DNA from: Dipteris shenzhenensis
Taxonomy: Eukaryota; Polypodiophyta; Polypodiopsida; Gleicheniales
DNA: 64,000 bases
Direction: 5' to 3' (one strand)
Assembly: GCA_047967505.1 (NCBI GenBank)
Contig: CM106541.1
Shown here piece after piece: positions 10,925 through 22,040 of the stretch. The notes below the pieces were generated by a model. The model did not search any database. It was not told the origin of the DNA and saw only the letters and a list, made by a program, of their open reading frames with translations. The translations under genes and the position numbers were made by a program. Each line of letters begins with the position of its first letter. Positions within the stretch are counted from its first letter, which is position 1.

Positions 10925-12228
10925 ATCTTGGCCATCTCAATTTCACATCGCTAGAAGCATTGCCTGTACATGTGACACCTGATCCAATGATTTGTTATGT
11001 GCCTAATTTGAACATTATCATGCAAGTTCCAAGCTCAACATGGTTGATTGAAAATGTTGAGGATGCAATGTCTGGAGTTAATGTTCCATTGACAAATGTG
11101 GATGCAAGCTTAGAAGGTAAAGGAGAAGACACAATGTCATTGTATGAAGCCAAGGTGCAGGAAGAAATCTTAGAAGGTACAGGAGAAGACATAATGTCAC
11201 CCTCAGAAATAATGTCAAAAGAGGTGATAACAAAAATAAGACTAGCAGTGATAATAGATTTGAAAGGGTTATTGCTCGAGCGTTGTTTTTTGAAGTCAAA
11301 TAAACATATGAGCTTGCACAATGGGAAGCATTGGCTTGTTCTTCATCCTAGGTGTTTAGAGTTTCTACAATGGTTGCTCAATCACTGCCATGTTGGCATT
11401 TGGTCCACTGTAGGAGAAAAGGGCATGGTGCAACACATGCTGGACACTTTGGAGCATTATGTTAACAGAAAGTTACATTTCTTCATGGTCTGGGGTGTGA
11501 TGGCATGCCACAAGCATACAAAGAGTAGAATCATTCGATGAGATAGGATGAATGTGGAAGCAGAGTTTAAACCATTAATGAGAGTGTGGTGTTGTTTTAA
11601 AGAGGAATGCAAACCAACAAGAACAGTGTTCATTAACATTTCGCCTTACATAGGTTGTGTTAATCCAGCAGAAAATTGCATTTTCCCTACTAAATTTGAT
11701 ATAGATTGTGGTGATTCTATTTTGCTTCATGAGTTATTGCCATACCTACAGATGCTAGATGATGCAGTAGATGTGCGCAGTACCATCTCTTCTAATAGAT
11801 TTGGTCAAGCTCCGATTGTCGAAGGGCATGATATGTTCTATTATTTTCAACTAGTGATCCTTGAATTCAAAGAAAAAAACAAAGAAGTGCTCAAAAGGAT
11901 GAATGTCGAATCTCATATGTCTATTCATAGTTCAAAAAAAGACATAGAGAAAGGTATTGCTTCACCTATAACCAAAACTAGAGTGAGAGGGACTTGTCCA
12001 ACTACAAGAAGGATGCTGCATGCTCAACATGTTACATTGAATGAAGAGGAAGAATGCATGCTAGGAAAAATTGCCAAAATGGGGCCATTGAAAGATAGTG
12101 AGGCAAAACGCTTTGCTATGGTTCTTGGATGCAAGGAAAGGGGAATCACTGCTGATGCTACAAGGGCATTCTTAGCCAACTTGATTCAATTTTATTGCAT
12201 AGTGAATCTGAGTGATCTTGTTAATTAG
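10925..12228 (+). pseudogene. NLI-interacting-factor (FCP1/SCP-like HAD) phosphatase relic
   Basis: The frame from about 10925 to 12228 is open except for one TGA at 11539-11541. The N-terminal part has a short internal duplication (EGKGEDTMS / EGTGEDIMS). The central part matches the NIF/FCP1 domain: LAVIIDLKGLLLE in place of the catalytic DxDx motif, HPRCLEFLQWLLNHCHVGIW with the W-S motif region, and, after the stop, TVFINISPYIGCVNPAENCI. The last corresponds to the usual L-I-DDSP-Y...NP..AI-FP segment. The second Asp of the first motif and the Asp pair of the last are absent, so catalysis is unlikely even with readthrough. A SNRFGQAP segment closes the domain, followed by a basic and acidic tail. 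In active family members the domain dephosphorylates serines, for example in the RNA polymerase II tail. Confidence 0.65.
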
Positions 12229-12456
12229 AGTTGCAGACATAAATGCTCAACTAAAACATTTGTACCTACATTCTGATTTATATTTGGACACTATTTGGTT
12301 AGATTCAATTTGCAAAACATTATGTTTCAATTTGTTTTGTGAAAGAATTAATAGACATTGAGTTAGTACCTTGTGCAAAAAATGCTCTATGCTTTGTGAT
12401 GTGAGTTTGTATTCCTCCACTAAAAGAATGATTCTTTGATTTTAAACATATGATAG

Positions 12457-13006
12457 GTGTTGCAGATTGTCCTGAAAAGTTGAAGAGCTATCTTATTATA
12501 AATTTTGATCCTACATCCAATGGTTTATGGAAACATGAATTGCCCATACCCATTGAGCACGTGTTCGAAATGAATGGCATCCATTATGAAGTAAAGAAAT
12601 CAATAATACATGGGGCAAGGTATGGTCTTTTTGTACATATGAGCATCAAGAAGAAACAAGATTTGATGGTATATAATGGTCCAAAGTATGATTATGATAC
12701 TTGGAGATTCTTCTCAAGTTTTTCCCAAGGATGAAGACTTATGGAATGTTTGAAGATCCATTCATTGAGCCGTTGATAGATGTGAAATGTATTGTGGGAG
12801 ATGTATTGTATGGAAACATTGCTGGATATATAAATAGCTCAATGTATTATAAAGAAAGAACAAATGTTATATTTGTATACATTCCTAAGCTACCACCTTG
12901 GGCTCAAAAGTCACAAGGAGATTTGAGTGCCCATGGCTACATTACTGTGCAAACCATAAAGGATATCTCCTTCGGAGATGAGCTACTTTGTGAGTATGAA
13001 TACTAG
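12457..13006 (+). pseudogene. SET-domain-like relic, frameshifted
   Basis: After an acceptor-like ATGATAG at 12450-12456 the frame reads VADCPEKLKSYLIINFD, then SIIHGARYGLFVHMSIKKKQ, the typical N-terminal SET pattern (S-x-HG-GLFA...I..G). The frame is lost at about 12700-12715 and resumes with FFPRMKTYGM, GNIAGYINSS (normally GN-RF-NHS), and ISFGDELLCEYEY (normally I..GEEL..DY.Y). SET domains transfer methyl groups from S-adenosylmethionine to lysines. The usual His of NHS is Ser here, while the terminal tyrosines remain. No post-SET cysteines are seen. It follows the phosphatase-like frame at a 230-bp spacing and may belong to the same former transcription unit. Confidence 0.6.
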
Positions 13007-13009
13007 TAT

Positions 13010-14490
13010 GGAATTGTTAATGATTGTGTTAAACGATGTGGTGCAAAATTTAGTTGCAAAATTCATGAGCTCTATTATGATGGAGAGTTTCACGAGCTCT
13101 ATTGTGATGGAATGGTGTTTTTGAACACCACATTTATATGATGGATGTCAAAGCTCTACCATAATCCTATTGCATACGTCAATACTGCAATTTATCAACA
13201 TAGAAACATATGCATTTGGCATTAATTTGATACATCTAATATACTAAATAAAAATTGATAGTTGTTGCAAGTTTAATTTTGTTTTTGAACACCACATTTA
13301 TATGATGGATGTCAAAGCTCTATAACAATCCTATTGCATATATCAATACTGTAATTTAATTTACTCCAATGAATCTTCCTAACGCAACATCTATAAATTG
13401 GATTTTGTTTGTGGTTTTGATGTATATGAAACAACAAACATCTTTCTTTCACTAGCAAATCAACAAATGTTTTGGCCATGGGGCCATGTTCACATCTATT
13501 AAGGCCTTTTGCCATAGCAACATACGAAAGCTTGTTGCTTGGGTTCTAGGAATTGGGAAAGTATTGTGCATGGTCTAGTCTCCCCCAACATAGTTGAAAC
13601 TTGGGTCCTCAATGGAGCTAATGTTTCAATAAAAAACTTCAAATTTTACTTTTGAAGTGACTATATTTTATTTCGTGGGAATTGGGATTTTCCCAAATTC
13701 TCTAATATAGTGTTCCCTTGTTAAATGTATTTTGATGCCCCATCTTTTGTAATCATTTTAGAATCTTGATAGGTGTCCTTCTTTGTGGTATAAGCGATAA
13801 CAAGCTAGTGTTTATAGGCATTACCTATCTTCCCTCACAAAACTATGATGTTCTAACACATTGTTTTGTCTGGATGGTGGCAGGTAAGTGGACCCTGACC
13901 TCGGAACCTAGACTACCTGACGGATTTGACTTTTTTGTACTTATTTTAATCAATAAACTCAATATAAAGAAAAATTATTGTGTCAGTTCGCCTATTTTCT
14001 TTTTTATAAAAGTTTTGGATTAGAATATTGTCAAAAGATACTTCAATTTAGTTTTAGTTATTTATATTTTTCAACCAGTGCTTTTTTCAGTAAATGATTG
14101 AATTAATTGTATGGTTCATTTATTGATGGGATTATTAAATCTAAACACACACACACACACAAGTGCCATAAAGAAAATGGATTTTTTCTATCTATATCTA
14201 GAAGCATATATGTTTTCTTTAAAAGGTATCCTCCCTTTATAGTGTTAAGTTGGTCATTCTCAAGGGGGCGTGGTTTTTTCAAAAAAAGGCTCGAGGGAAC
14301 CCTTAGAGACCCTTTTTGGGCCGTAGCAAAACCTCAAGTCTCCTCAATAGACGAGGCCAAAGCTAAGGTAACTGCCTATTTTTGGACATTTTAATCCTTG
14401 CAAATTCTAGAAGGGATAGAGTGACATTCGATCTATATATGTAATTTTCATTTTCCGTAAACAAAACTTTGCAAAGTGCTTTAGGCACCA
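13010..14490. other. No recognisable gene
   Basis: AT-rich. The phrase TGAACACCACATTTATATGATGGATG occurs twice in part form (13113 and 13285), a small direct repeat. A (CA)n run lies at 14145-14161. TTTTGGCCATGGGGCCATG at 13471 is another variant of the 4.8-kb palindrome. Confidence 0.4.
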
Positions 14491-14939
14491 CGCTTTTTCT
14501 TTGGCCATAAGAGTGCCAAAAGACTTAAATCAAGCATATTTTTTGCACACAAACCTAAACAAAGATCTATTTAAGCCTAATTCGAGAGTAAAATTCCCTT
14601 TACATTATGCATTGCTTAGATTGCATCGCAAATTGTTGACTAGTGATGATCAAAAAACATATGTTTGTGCTTATGGGACCATTTTAGGGATTTTAATATG
14701 CCAAGTGTAACTTTTATTAGCTGGAAATAATGCCAATGCTTAAGCTATGTTTCCCAAATAGTTGGGTACAATATTGACATCCATATATGGGAAAAATTCT
14801 CTTCTCAGGGACCTATTGTATCTACGATGCAGCTTCGGAATATATTAAACACTTCTCATTATGATGTGTATCAGTGTGTTTTGATTCTGCTTTGTTCATT
14901 TGTTGTCTCTATTAATAACAAGGATAATTTAAGTGTGTT

Positions 14940-15075
14940 TGAACATTGTGAATTGAGAACGTTGTTAGATGATTTCATGGATGTATTCCCTGCTCAACTG
15001 TCGGAAGATTTACCTCTAGAACCTATTCAAGACACAATTGACAAATTTGAAGATGAAGGACGAAGATGCCATGAT
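14940..15075 (+). mobile_element. Ty3/gypsy reverse-transcriptase N-terminal fragment
   Basis: The plus frame contains LLDDFMDVFPAQLSEDLPL, which matches the conserved entry to gypsy RT domains (L-EF.DVFPEELP..LPP). Nothing further of RT follows; the sequence switches to a minus-strand copia fragment. It is a small truncated remnant. Confidence 0.5.
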
Positions 15076-15129
15076 TAAACATTTTAATATAGTACCAACA
15101 TGACCAATTTTGATTTTTGCTGTAGAACA

Positions 15130-15416
15130 TACAGATTTGGCTCTATATGAGTGTTTACAAAGCCCTGGGACATCAAAAACTAATGTATCTTTTGATACCA
15201 TGCATGAGGTGCTTACTTCAGCCCATATAGATCCTTCTTGAGATTGCATACCTTCTGCTCTTGTACTTTCACCTCAAAACCTTGGGGCTGATGTATACAG
15301 ACCTGCCCTTTAAGATCTCCATTGAGGAAAGCGGTCTTGACATCCATCTGGTACATTGACCAACCATAAAACATGGCAAGAGAGATGTAGCAACTAGATA
15401 CACAAGAAAACTCCAC
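15130..15416 (-). mobile_element. Ty1/copia reverse-transcriptase fragment
   Basis: The minus frame from 15416 reads MFYGWSMYQMDVKTAFLNGD, then the equivalents of V.I.QP.GFEV, then VCNLKKDLYGLK. This is the hallmark of copia RT (DVKTAFLNG..., VC.L.KSLYGLKQ). A stop follows LYGLK, and a short related segment (AEVSTSCMV) continues. The catalytic YVDD region is absent, so it is a truncated piece. Confidence 0.8.
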
Positions 15417-15899
15417 ATATAAGTTTCACTGAGTTATGGGTGACAAATATCTAATGTGAATATTTTAGCTAATATAATTACTCAAACAAAGAGTTTTGTG
15501 CACCTTATGAAAAATCAGTTATAGAGAATTGGAAAGCCAAAACAGGGACATAATTGGGATTTCATGAACTTTAACACAAAATTTGCTGCTTTACTACCAC
15601 AAGATTTTGATTTTGATCACACCCATCCAACCAAGAGATTCACTAAAGACAGCAGCCACATTGTAAGTCTTTGAAAAATTAAATATTAGTTTAGAGCACA
15701 ACTAATTAAATGTAGTCCATTCAATTGCATAGGACGACAACTACCACACTTGATTTTTCTAGGGAAACAAACTCTCACCTTTCATTTACCCCATGCCACC
15801 AGTATAAATGGTTAATATATTACATATCAAACATGTATGCTTTGAAATTTAGGAAATTGGAAAGATGAAGGCCAAGATTGCATACCTTACTCGTAGAGG

Positions 15900-16385
15900 T
15901 GATTTCCTTTATTGTGTCTTCCTTCCTTCCATGGCCTAAAGCAATAAACAACATTAGATATGACTTTCTATACCTCCATTCTTCAAATACATGCTGAACA
16001 CATCTCCAAATGTTTCTACAACATTGAGGAAAATTGAATCAGGAAGAGGTGCTGTCTCATATATATTCTTTTCCCTTCCTAGATATAGATGCATCCAAAA
16101 AAAAGAAAATGAAAGCATACCATGAATTTCTTTTACTTGTCGAGCTTCGAAACTTGGTGGGATATTTTCCACACATAATATATTAGCTATGGATTTCATG
16201 ACATGGTAAACATTCAAAGTTTAAAATATAAATTTTCAACAATATAGACATGAACTGAATGTCAATATTCAATCCTTACCTAGATGGAATTAATGTGGAT
16301 GCCAAGTCAACAGGGCATGCTTCTAATTTTTCCATATATAACTTCCACGTCCCATGAGATGGATTTGGTATAGCCTTCAACCACC
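15900..16385 (-). pseudogene. Spliced gene fragment of unknown identity (four exon-like blocks)
   Basis: Four blocks on the minus strand read as exons with consensus borders. Block 1 (about 16385-16290) has GTWKLYMEKLEACPVDLAST and ends before GTAAGG. Block 2 (about 16187-16125) has CVENIPPSFEARQVKEIHG and ends before GTATGC. Block 3 (about 16082-15970) has LPDSIFLNVVETFGDVFSMY and ends before GTATAG. Block 4 (about 15937-15890) has KEDTIKEITSTSK and ends before GTATGC. Frames join in phase by eye. I do not recognise the protein. No neighbouring block with the same quality was found, so this may be a captured or duplicated piece of a host gene. Confidence 0.45.
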
Positions 16386-16721
16386 TTGTGTTTGGGAGGT
16401 TGAATAATTATAGTTTTTAATTTTTAGCCTTCTTTGGACCAAGATCAAAAGAGGCCCTCAAGCATGTGCTCGACTTGATATGTGCAGTCACCCATAGAGG
16501 CCACCACCTTGTGTTTGGGAGGTTGAACACTTACTTTTCAATTTTTTGAAGGCTAAAAATAAAAAACAGTAATTATTCAACCTCCCAAACACAAGGTGGT
16601 GGCCTCTATGGGTGGTTGAACATATCGAGTCGACTACATGCTTGAGGCCTCTTTTGATCTTGGTCCAAAGAAGGCTAAAAATTGAAAACAGTAATTATTC
16701 AGCCTCCCAAACAAAAGGTGG
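16381..16721. repeat. Imperfect inverted repeat, 146-bp arms
   Basis: The arm at 16381-16527 is matched by its reverse complement at 16576-16721, with a 48-bp loop. Shared words include CCTCCCAAACACAAGGTGG, GTGGCCTCTATGGGTG and CTCTTTTGATCTTGGTCCAA. Part of the right arm is repeated directly to about 16793. It could be a foldback or MITE-like insertion or an inverted duplication. Confidence 0.9.
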
Positions 16722-16799
16722 TGGCCTCTATGGGTGGCTGAACATATCGAGTTGAGCACATGCTTGAGGACCTCTTTTGATCTTGGTTTTGGCATCTGT

Positions 16800-17920
16800 A
16801 CTAAATGTAGCCTGAATCAGTGTTCACAAAAAATGACCTTTAGAATATTTTTCCCGATTAGATTTCCAAAAATGAAGTATACCATATGATATGCCATACT
16901 ACTAATTTGATACGAAGAAGTACTAAAGTGTTGTATTCAAGTGCAATCAACATGACACTTCATGATGACTACAACACCTAAACATTCTATCTCATATTGC
17001 ACCTAGTAAACTAGGCTACCTATGCATACTAGTTGAACATTATGGCACAAAGGCAAATTTAATAAATGTCATTTTGTGGCTCACAAGGTTTCATTATAAA
17101 ATGTAAAAAATTACAAAATGATAAATGGAAAAGCATACATCCTCCTAGAAGAAACAGAAAATGATGTGTGCCTGCATGTTGTGTGATTATGAAATAAACC
17201 CTTAATTGAAATGAATCTTTTTGTGAGGTACTTTTTTCTTTGGGCATAAAAGGGAGATCAAAACTTTAATTAATAGAAAAACTACAAAAAAAATAAGAGA
17301 TTACAGCTTGTATATCTAGATGAATCCAATAAATTCCCAAACCCATCCAACTAAAAACACAACACATTATGCAGTTTCAATCTCATGATAGTCACTCACA
17401 AGGTTGCAAACCATAAACTCCATCACACATAGTAGGGAATAGCTACTACAAGATCCCCACCACTGACATCATCAATGCCCAGCAGTGGGTGTAGACTATA
17501 GTATAAACATATGCCCTCGCACATACACATCCACACACCACACATACTTGAGAATCCATTTATACAAGGTCTTTGTGTTGCATTTCTATCAGCAATCCGG
17601 AGGTGAATGGCAGACTCAGCCATGACGAAGGCTAGCACTAAAGGAGAAAGCTAATAAAAAGTTAGTCCACATTCTCTTCATTCAAGATACAATTTCTTGT
17701 GAAGACTATATGATTTCATTTTAGTCTCTCCCAAACGAGCAGAACAACTAAAAGGAGAGATTACAACCTTGTTCAATAGGCAGTCAAAACAACTAAAAGG
17801 ACCTTGATGACCATAAGGGCTAAACTTCCTAATGGCTATGAAAGCCTGCCCTACGAGCAGATTTCATAAAAAAGAGCAATATTTCCCAAGATCTTCTTAA
17901 AAACAATCCTATTACAAAAC
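16800..17920. other. No recognisable gene
   Basis: AT-rich sequence with chance frames only; it leads into the 3' part of a minus-strand copia relic. Confidence 0.35.
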
Positions 17921-17922
17921 TT

Positions 17923-19400
17923 CTATATGCATAGCAAAATCAAAGCTTCGACTAATTGCCAGGCAGTGTATGAAGCATCATTGAACTTGCCTCTATTCCC
18001 CACCAATGCTTCCTTCCATGTCACTCGGACTACCATTTGTAGATTTTTTTCAATGCCATCCTCACCATACTGCATTCCCAGAATCAGTGAAATTGAGTTC
18101 GACTCTACATAATGGGTGTGAGATAGAATCACTCAACCTCACGCACAACAAGATCGAGCTTCGTCCTTTTGTCCTTGTGCACATGCACGAAAGTGTCAGA
18201 ACTAAAAATCCTTAAATGAGAAATAGCCATTTTCTTACCATAATAAGCTTCCTAAGGATTCATGTCTTTAGCATCCTTGGTCTTGGTCCTATTGAGGATG
18301 TAAACGGCACTGCAATGTTCATGGCTTCACCCCCGTAATTTTTTGAGCCCTCTCAACATGGTCAAACCTATCCTATGATTGTTTGATGCCTTCATTCAGC
18401 AACTCCATTCTACTGAGATGTAGAGGCTGGGGTAAGTTGACACTTAATTCCATGCTTCTTTTGCAGAAAGCATTAAACTTTATAGAGGTGAAATCCCCCT
18501 CTTGATCAATGCAACAAACTTTGACATTTTTCCCATTTTAGTGGCCCTTCCCTTAGGTTTCATTGTATCTAATTTCTTTCAGTCTCATAGACCCTTTTCA
18601 TAGATGTTAATAAACTTTCTTTCTTTCTACCTTGGCTTATTATTCTTTGAATTTCTCAAAAGCTTGAGATTTCTTGGCTAGGTAGTAACCCATGTCATAC
18701 AATTGCAATCATTAATGAATAGCAAAGAGTGGCGAGAACCTGCAAATGTCGGAATGAACTAACTCCAACGGTCCCTTGGTTAGTGATTTGGCCTACTGTG
18801 TAAACTTGTCCCTATGTTGCTTGCCCTCCAAGCAATGTCTAAAGACTCTAACATTGCCTGCAATCGGTGGAAGTCCATCCATCATCTTGTTGAATGACCA
18901 AGCTTCTCGCAGTGCAAGCACTTTATCTTTGTCTTCTTCTTTGCATCCTTAGTCTTGTTGTTCTTGGGGTCCTTAGACTCGTCCTTTCCACGCTTCTCCT
19001 TTGCCAGAAGTGCTTTGTCATCCACCTTGTTGTACAACTTCTCCCAGACCTCCTCTTCTAGCCATAAGACCCAAGCTCTTCAAACGTGATAGGCTTGGTC
19101 CTCTCTCCTGCTGTGACATTTGTGACATAACCCTTGAAGCTTCTAGGTGGCATGCCACACGTCAGTAGTGCCAATTGGCTTGATTCCACCTTTTGACCAA
19201 TTGAAGCCAGTTCATCCCTTACCACTTTGACTTTTGTCATGTGGTCATGAACTGTATCTCCTTCAGCCATGTCCATGTTATATGAATATGAGACGTGTTG
19301 TCTGTCTCATATAGGTCCTTCAAGATGGCCCATGCCTCTATTGTGTTGTCTATTCTCTATTCTCTGAGTGAGATCTTCTACAGTGAGTTGCATCAAGGAG
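17923..19400 (-). mobile_element. Ty1/copia gag-integrase relic
   Basis: Read on the minus strand from 19400 down: gag with NMDMAEGDTVHDHM and ELASIGQKVESSQLAL (the UBN2/gag type); a zinc knuckle CLHCEKLGH whose last Cys is lost; integrase with CLEGKQHRDKF, PLELVHSDIC, AKKSQAFEKFKE and FTSIKFNAFCK (equivalent to EFTS-EF..FC); and the C-terminal YILNRTKTKDAK. Many stops and frameshifts interrupt it. Protease is not clear and RT is absent. The order is that of copia pol. It is a dead, 3'-truncated copy. Confidence 0.85.
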
Positions 19401-19458
19401 TGGACTGAGGTGATCCTATTCCGCTGCACGTGAGGTTGAGTGCTTCTACCTCGTGTAA

Positions 19459-19472
19459 CATGGTATCAGATC
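19459..19472 (+). promoter_or_regulatory. Copia-type primer-binding-site-like sequence
   Basis: AACATGGTATCAGATCC closely resembles the initiator-tRNA-Met primer site seen just after copia 5' LTRs (TGGTATCAGAGC). It is on the plus strand, opposite to the adjacent copia gag. It may mark the LTR edge of a second element or be a chance match. Confidence 0.25.
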
Positions 19473-20045
19473 CAACATTGTAGCTATAGTTTCCACTCTG
19501 AAGGAAGGAGTTCCTCCACCACACGAAGGCGACCCCGCTTCGAGTAAAGGTGTGTGTTGCGTATGTGGCACACAAGGTCTAGGCATAACCGCCTACTACA
19601 GAACGAGCAAAGTGTTGGTGCAAAAGAAATTCTTCCAAGAACAAGGTGTTGAATGTTTGCTAACCACATTCAATAACTACATTTCGAATGCATTATTGCA
19701 ATCATCAATGTTTACAAATCACCTAGGGCCAATGTCAATACTCTTGTCAAGGGACTGATACTTCAAGCGAAACAAAACATCTCCACTTACATTGTGGGAG
19801 ACTTGAACATTTGTGGCAATAAACGTAGCCATAGCCTCACTAGTAGTATCACTACGCTCCATTAGATCATGGAAAATCATAACATAATCAAACATCCACC
19901 CTTGACGATACGTGGGTCCAAAACAACATCAACACACAAAATAGAAACTACATCTCTGAACTATATTTAGCACAGGCCTCTTGAATGTAGTTCTCTTACC
20001 CAAAAGGATTAAGTGTCTTAAAAGCAGAGTTCGCGTATAAAGTGT

Positions 20046-20862
20046 ATGTCGTGCAAAACAATGTGCGATAGCAGCAACAACAGCTCGGCCTCGCCCTCGG
20101 GACTGCGTTTGACGACCTCAAGAGGTGGCGAAATTCAGGTTGACGGTGCAATTCTGTTGGAACTTCTGCAATGGCAGCATGACAAAGGGGTTCCTCTTGA
20201 GCAGGTGTGGTCTGATATGCTACTGGCCGGGGTGTTTTTGGAGGAGGAGGAGGAGGAGCCTCCCCCCTTGACGGCGGATATGTGGTTTGCGATCATACAG
20301 CAAAACGAGAAGAATATTGGTCCCCAGGAGGCTCACAAGTTCCAGGCTCTCCATGAGCGATGGCGGTCGGATCAAGAACAGCATGCCCTTTGCACGCGAG
20401 CCCTTAGCAGAAACTTGTATTTGAGGCTTCTAGCATTCGTCTCCGACTTGGTGGACTACAGGGACTCCCAAGACGCTCAGCAGAGAATGGAATACGTTCT
20501 TCCCACTGCCACAGCCCTCTTTGACTCGCCGCTTTACTTCCCGGAGCAGCCAGAGGAGGGCAGGATACTGAATTCCTTCGTCGCACCCAACGGACTCACC
20601 TTGTTGCAGACTATGGCTGCCCAGTTCGAGCATGCTCCCCGCCTGACAGGTGTGTTGTATCGCGCACACTCTCACCCCACTCCTGAAGCGGCTGTTTGGA
20701 ATTAGCGATGACTCCTTCAACTGCAAAGAGTTCAAGGAATTCCGCAAAGAATTCAATAGAGTAACGAACGTCAAGCTGCGGCCTACCTGCTCCTACAACA
20801 ACAAGGGCAAGCAGCAGCAGCACGGAACCGAAGGAGGAGGAGGAGGAGAAGAAGAGGAGTAA
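20046..20862 (+). CDS. Orphan protein, GC-richer than its surroundings
   Basis: A 219-codon frame (20046-20705) has a serine-rich start, then GGEIQVDGAILLELLQWQHD, an acidic run (LEEEEEEPPP), a helical segment (QQNEKNIGPQEAHKFQALHE) and a C-terminal part rich in Leu and Arg. At about 20690 the protein-like signal moves to the next frame (LLKRLFGISDDSFNCKEFKE), ending in a Gly/Glu-rich tail at 20862, so there is one probable frameshift or small intron. Codon and base use are clearly GC-richer than the flanks. TATAAAG lies at 20036, too close to the ATG to be its usual TATA box. I recognise no family. It may be a lineage-specific gene or an unknown element's ORF. Confidence 0.4.
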
Positions 20863-20875
20863 AAGCAGACTACAC

Positions 20876-22040
20876 CGACACTTTCATATTAGTTTTAATC
20901 TTCAAGTAGGGGGGCTTTGAGAGAGAAAATTCAATTGGTGTGGGGGAGGGGGGGAAAGGGGAAGGGGGTAATAAGGGGGCAATCCACGTGTCTCCATGGA
21001 CAAGTGTGCACGCCTATCCATGTAAGTCTAGAGAGTTCCACTGCAAGGTTTAAATACCAAGAGACCCCATCCTCCCTCAACGGTGCTTGGCTTCTCTTGC
21101 CACCCGAGGTAGGATTTGCAGCTTCAATCTAGCCTTGCTTCTGCTTCAATCCTCCGTCTGTCTTGCCATCTGCGCACTTTGTTGAACCTTCAAGCCTTCG
21201 TCCTTGGCATTTGCACACTTCCATTGGCTGCATTCTACTCGAAGAATTAGCTGCTAGCTACTATGATGCAACGAACCAACGCTCATCAGATTCTCGCTCA
21301 TTTAGCAGCATCAGCCTTCAAATCCAAGATGGTGATTGTAGATGACTTCTTGGCAGCTCACAATCATAGACAGATCGAGGAGGAGTGGTTATGCGGGGAG
21401 GTGATTGGCCTGTGGAGGTGGGTAGATGCACAGGGGAAGAGCAGGGTGGCTGAGAGTGAAAAACATTGTCGAAAAACTCCATAATCTGGATTAAATCATG
21501 AGATTACAACAGCTCTTGCGTGAACTGTAGTAGCCAATAGAACCCAGGGTGAGTGATGCAAAGGGGGGGGTTGAGTGGAGGGGGAGTGAGAATTGGGGCA
21601 GGGTGAGCTGAGTAGACGGAGTGAGAGAAAAGGAGGGGCAACGAGGTGGATGGGAGGGAGCAGCTGTTCCGAGGGAGTGAGAGAGGGGGGGATGAGCGGA
21701 GGGTGATGAGTTGCAAGGGAAGGGAGGGTTAATTTAGATTAAGTTAATTAGATTAGATTAACATAGGGCTATTAGAGTTACCAAACTTTTTACATATGGA
21801 TTTTCCAAACATTCCTTTTGAATTGTTTAATTTTGCTTTTGTAAATCTAATCCTTGAATGCGAGTGAATTAAAGCACAAAATTATGAAGCAAATGCAACA
21901 AATCTTATGAAAATTTGATGCCGGAATGCAAAGATATGGAATTTTTTAATAAAGCAGACCCATTAGGTAATAGTAGGGAGACACTTTCATATTCGTTTTA
22001 ATCTTCAATTAGACACTTTCATATTTGTTTTAATCTCTCC
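20876..22040 (+). repeat. Dispersed 27-bp repeat around a 1.1-kb segment
   Basis: GACACTTTCATATTAGTTTT occurs at 20878 and in variants at about 21978 and 22013, each followed by AATCT. The intervening DNA contains G-rich tracts (20938-20980, 21560-21720) and no convincing gene. Terminal repeats of a small insertion are possible but not shown. Confidence 0.5.
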
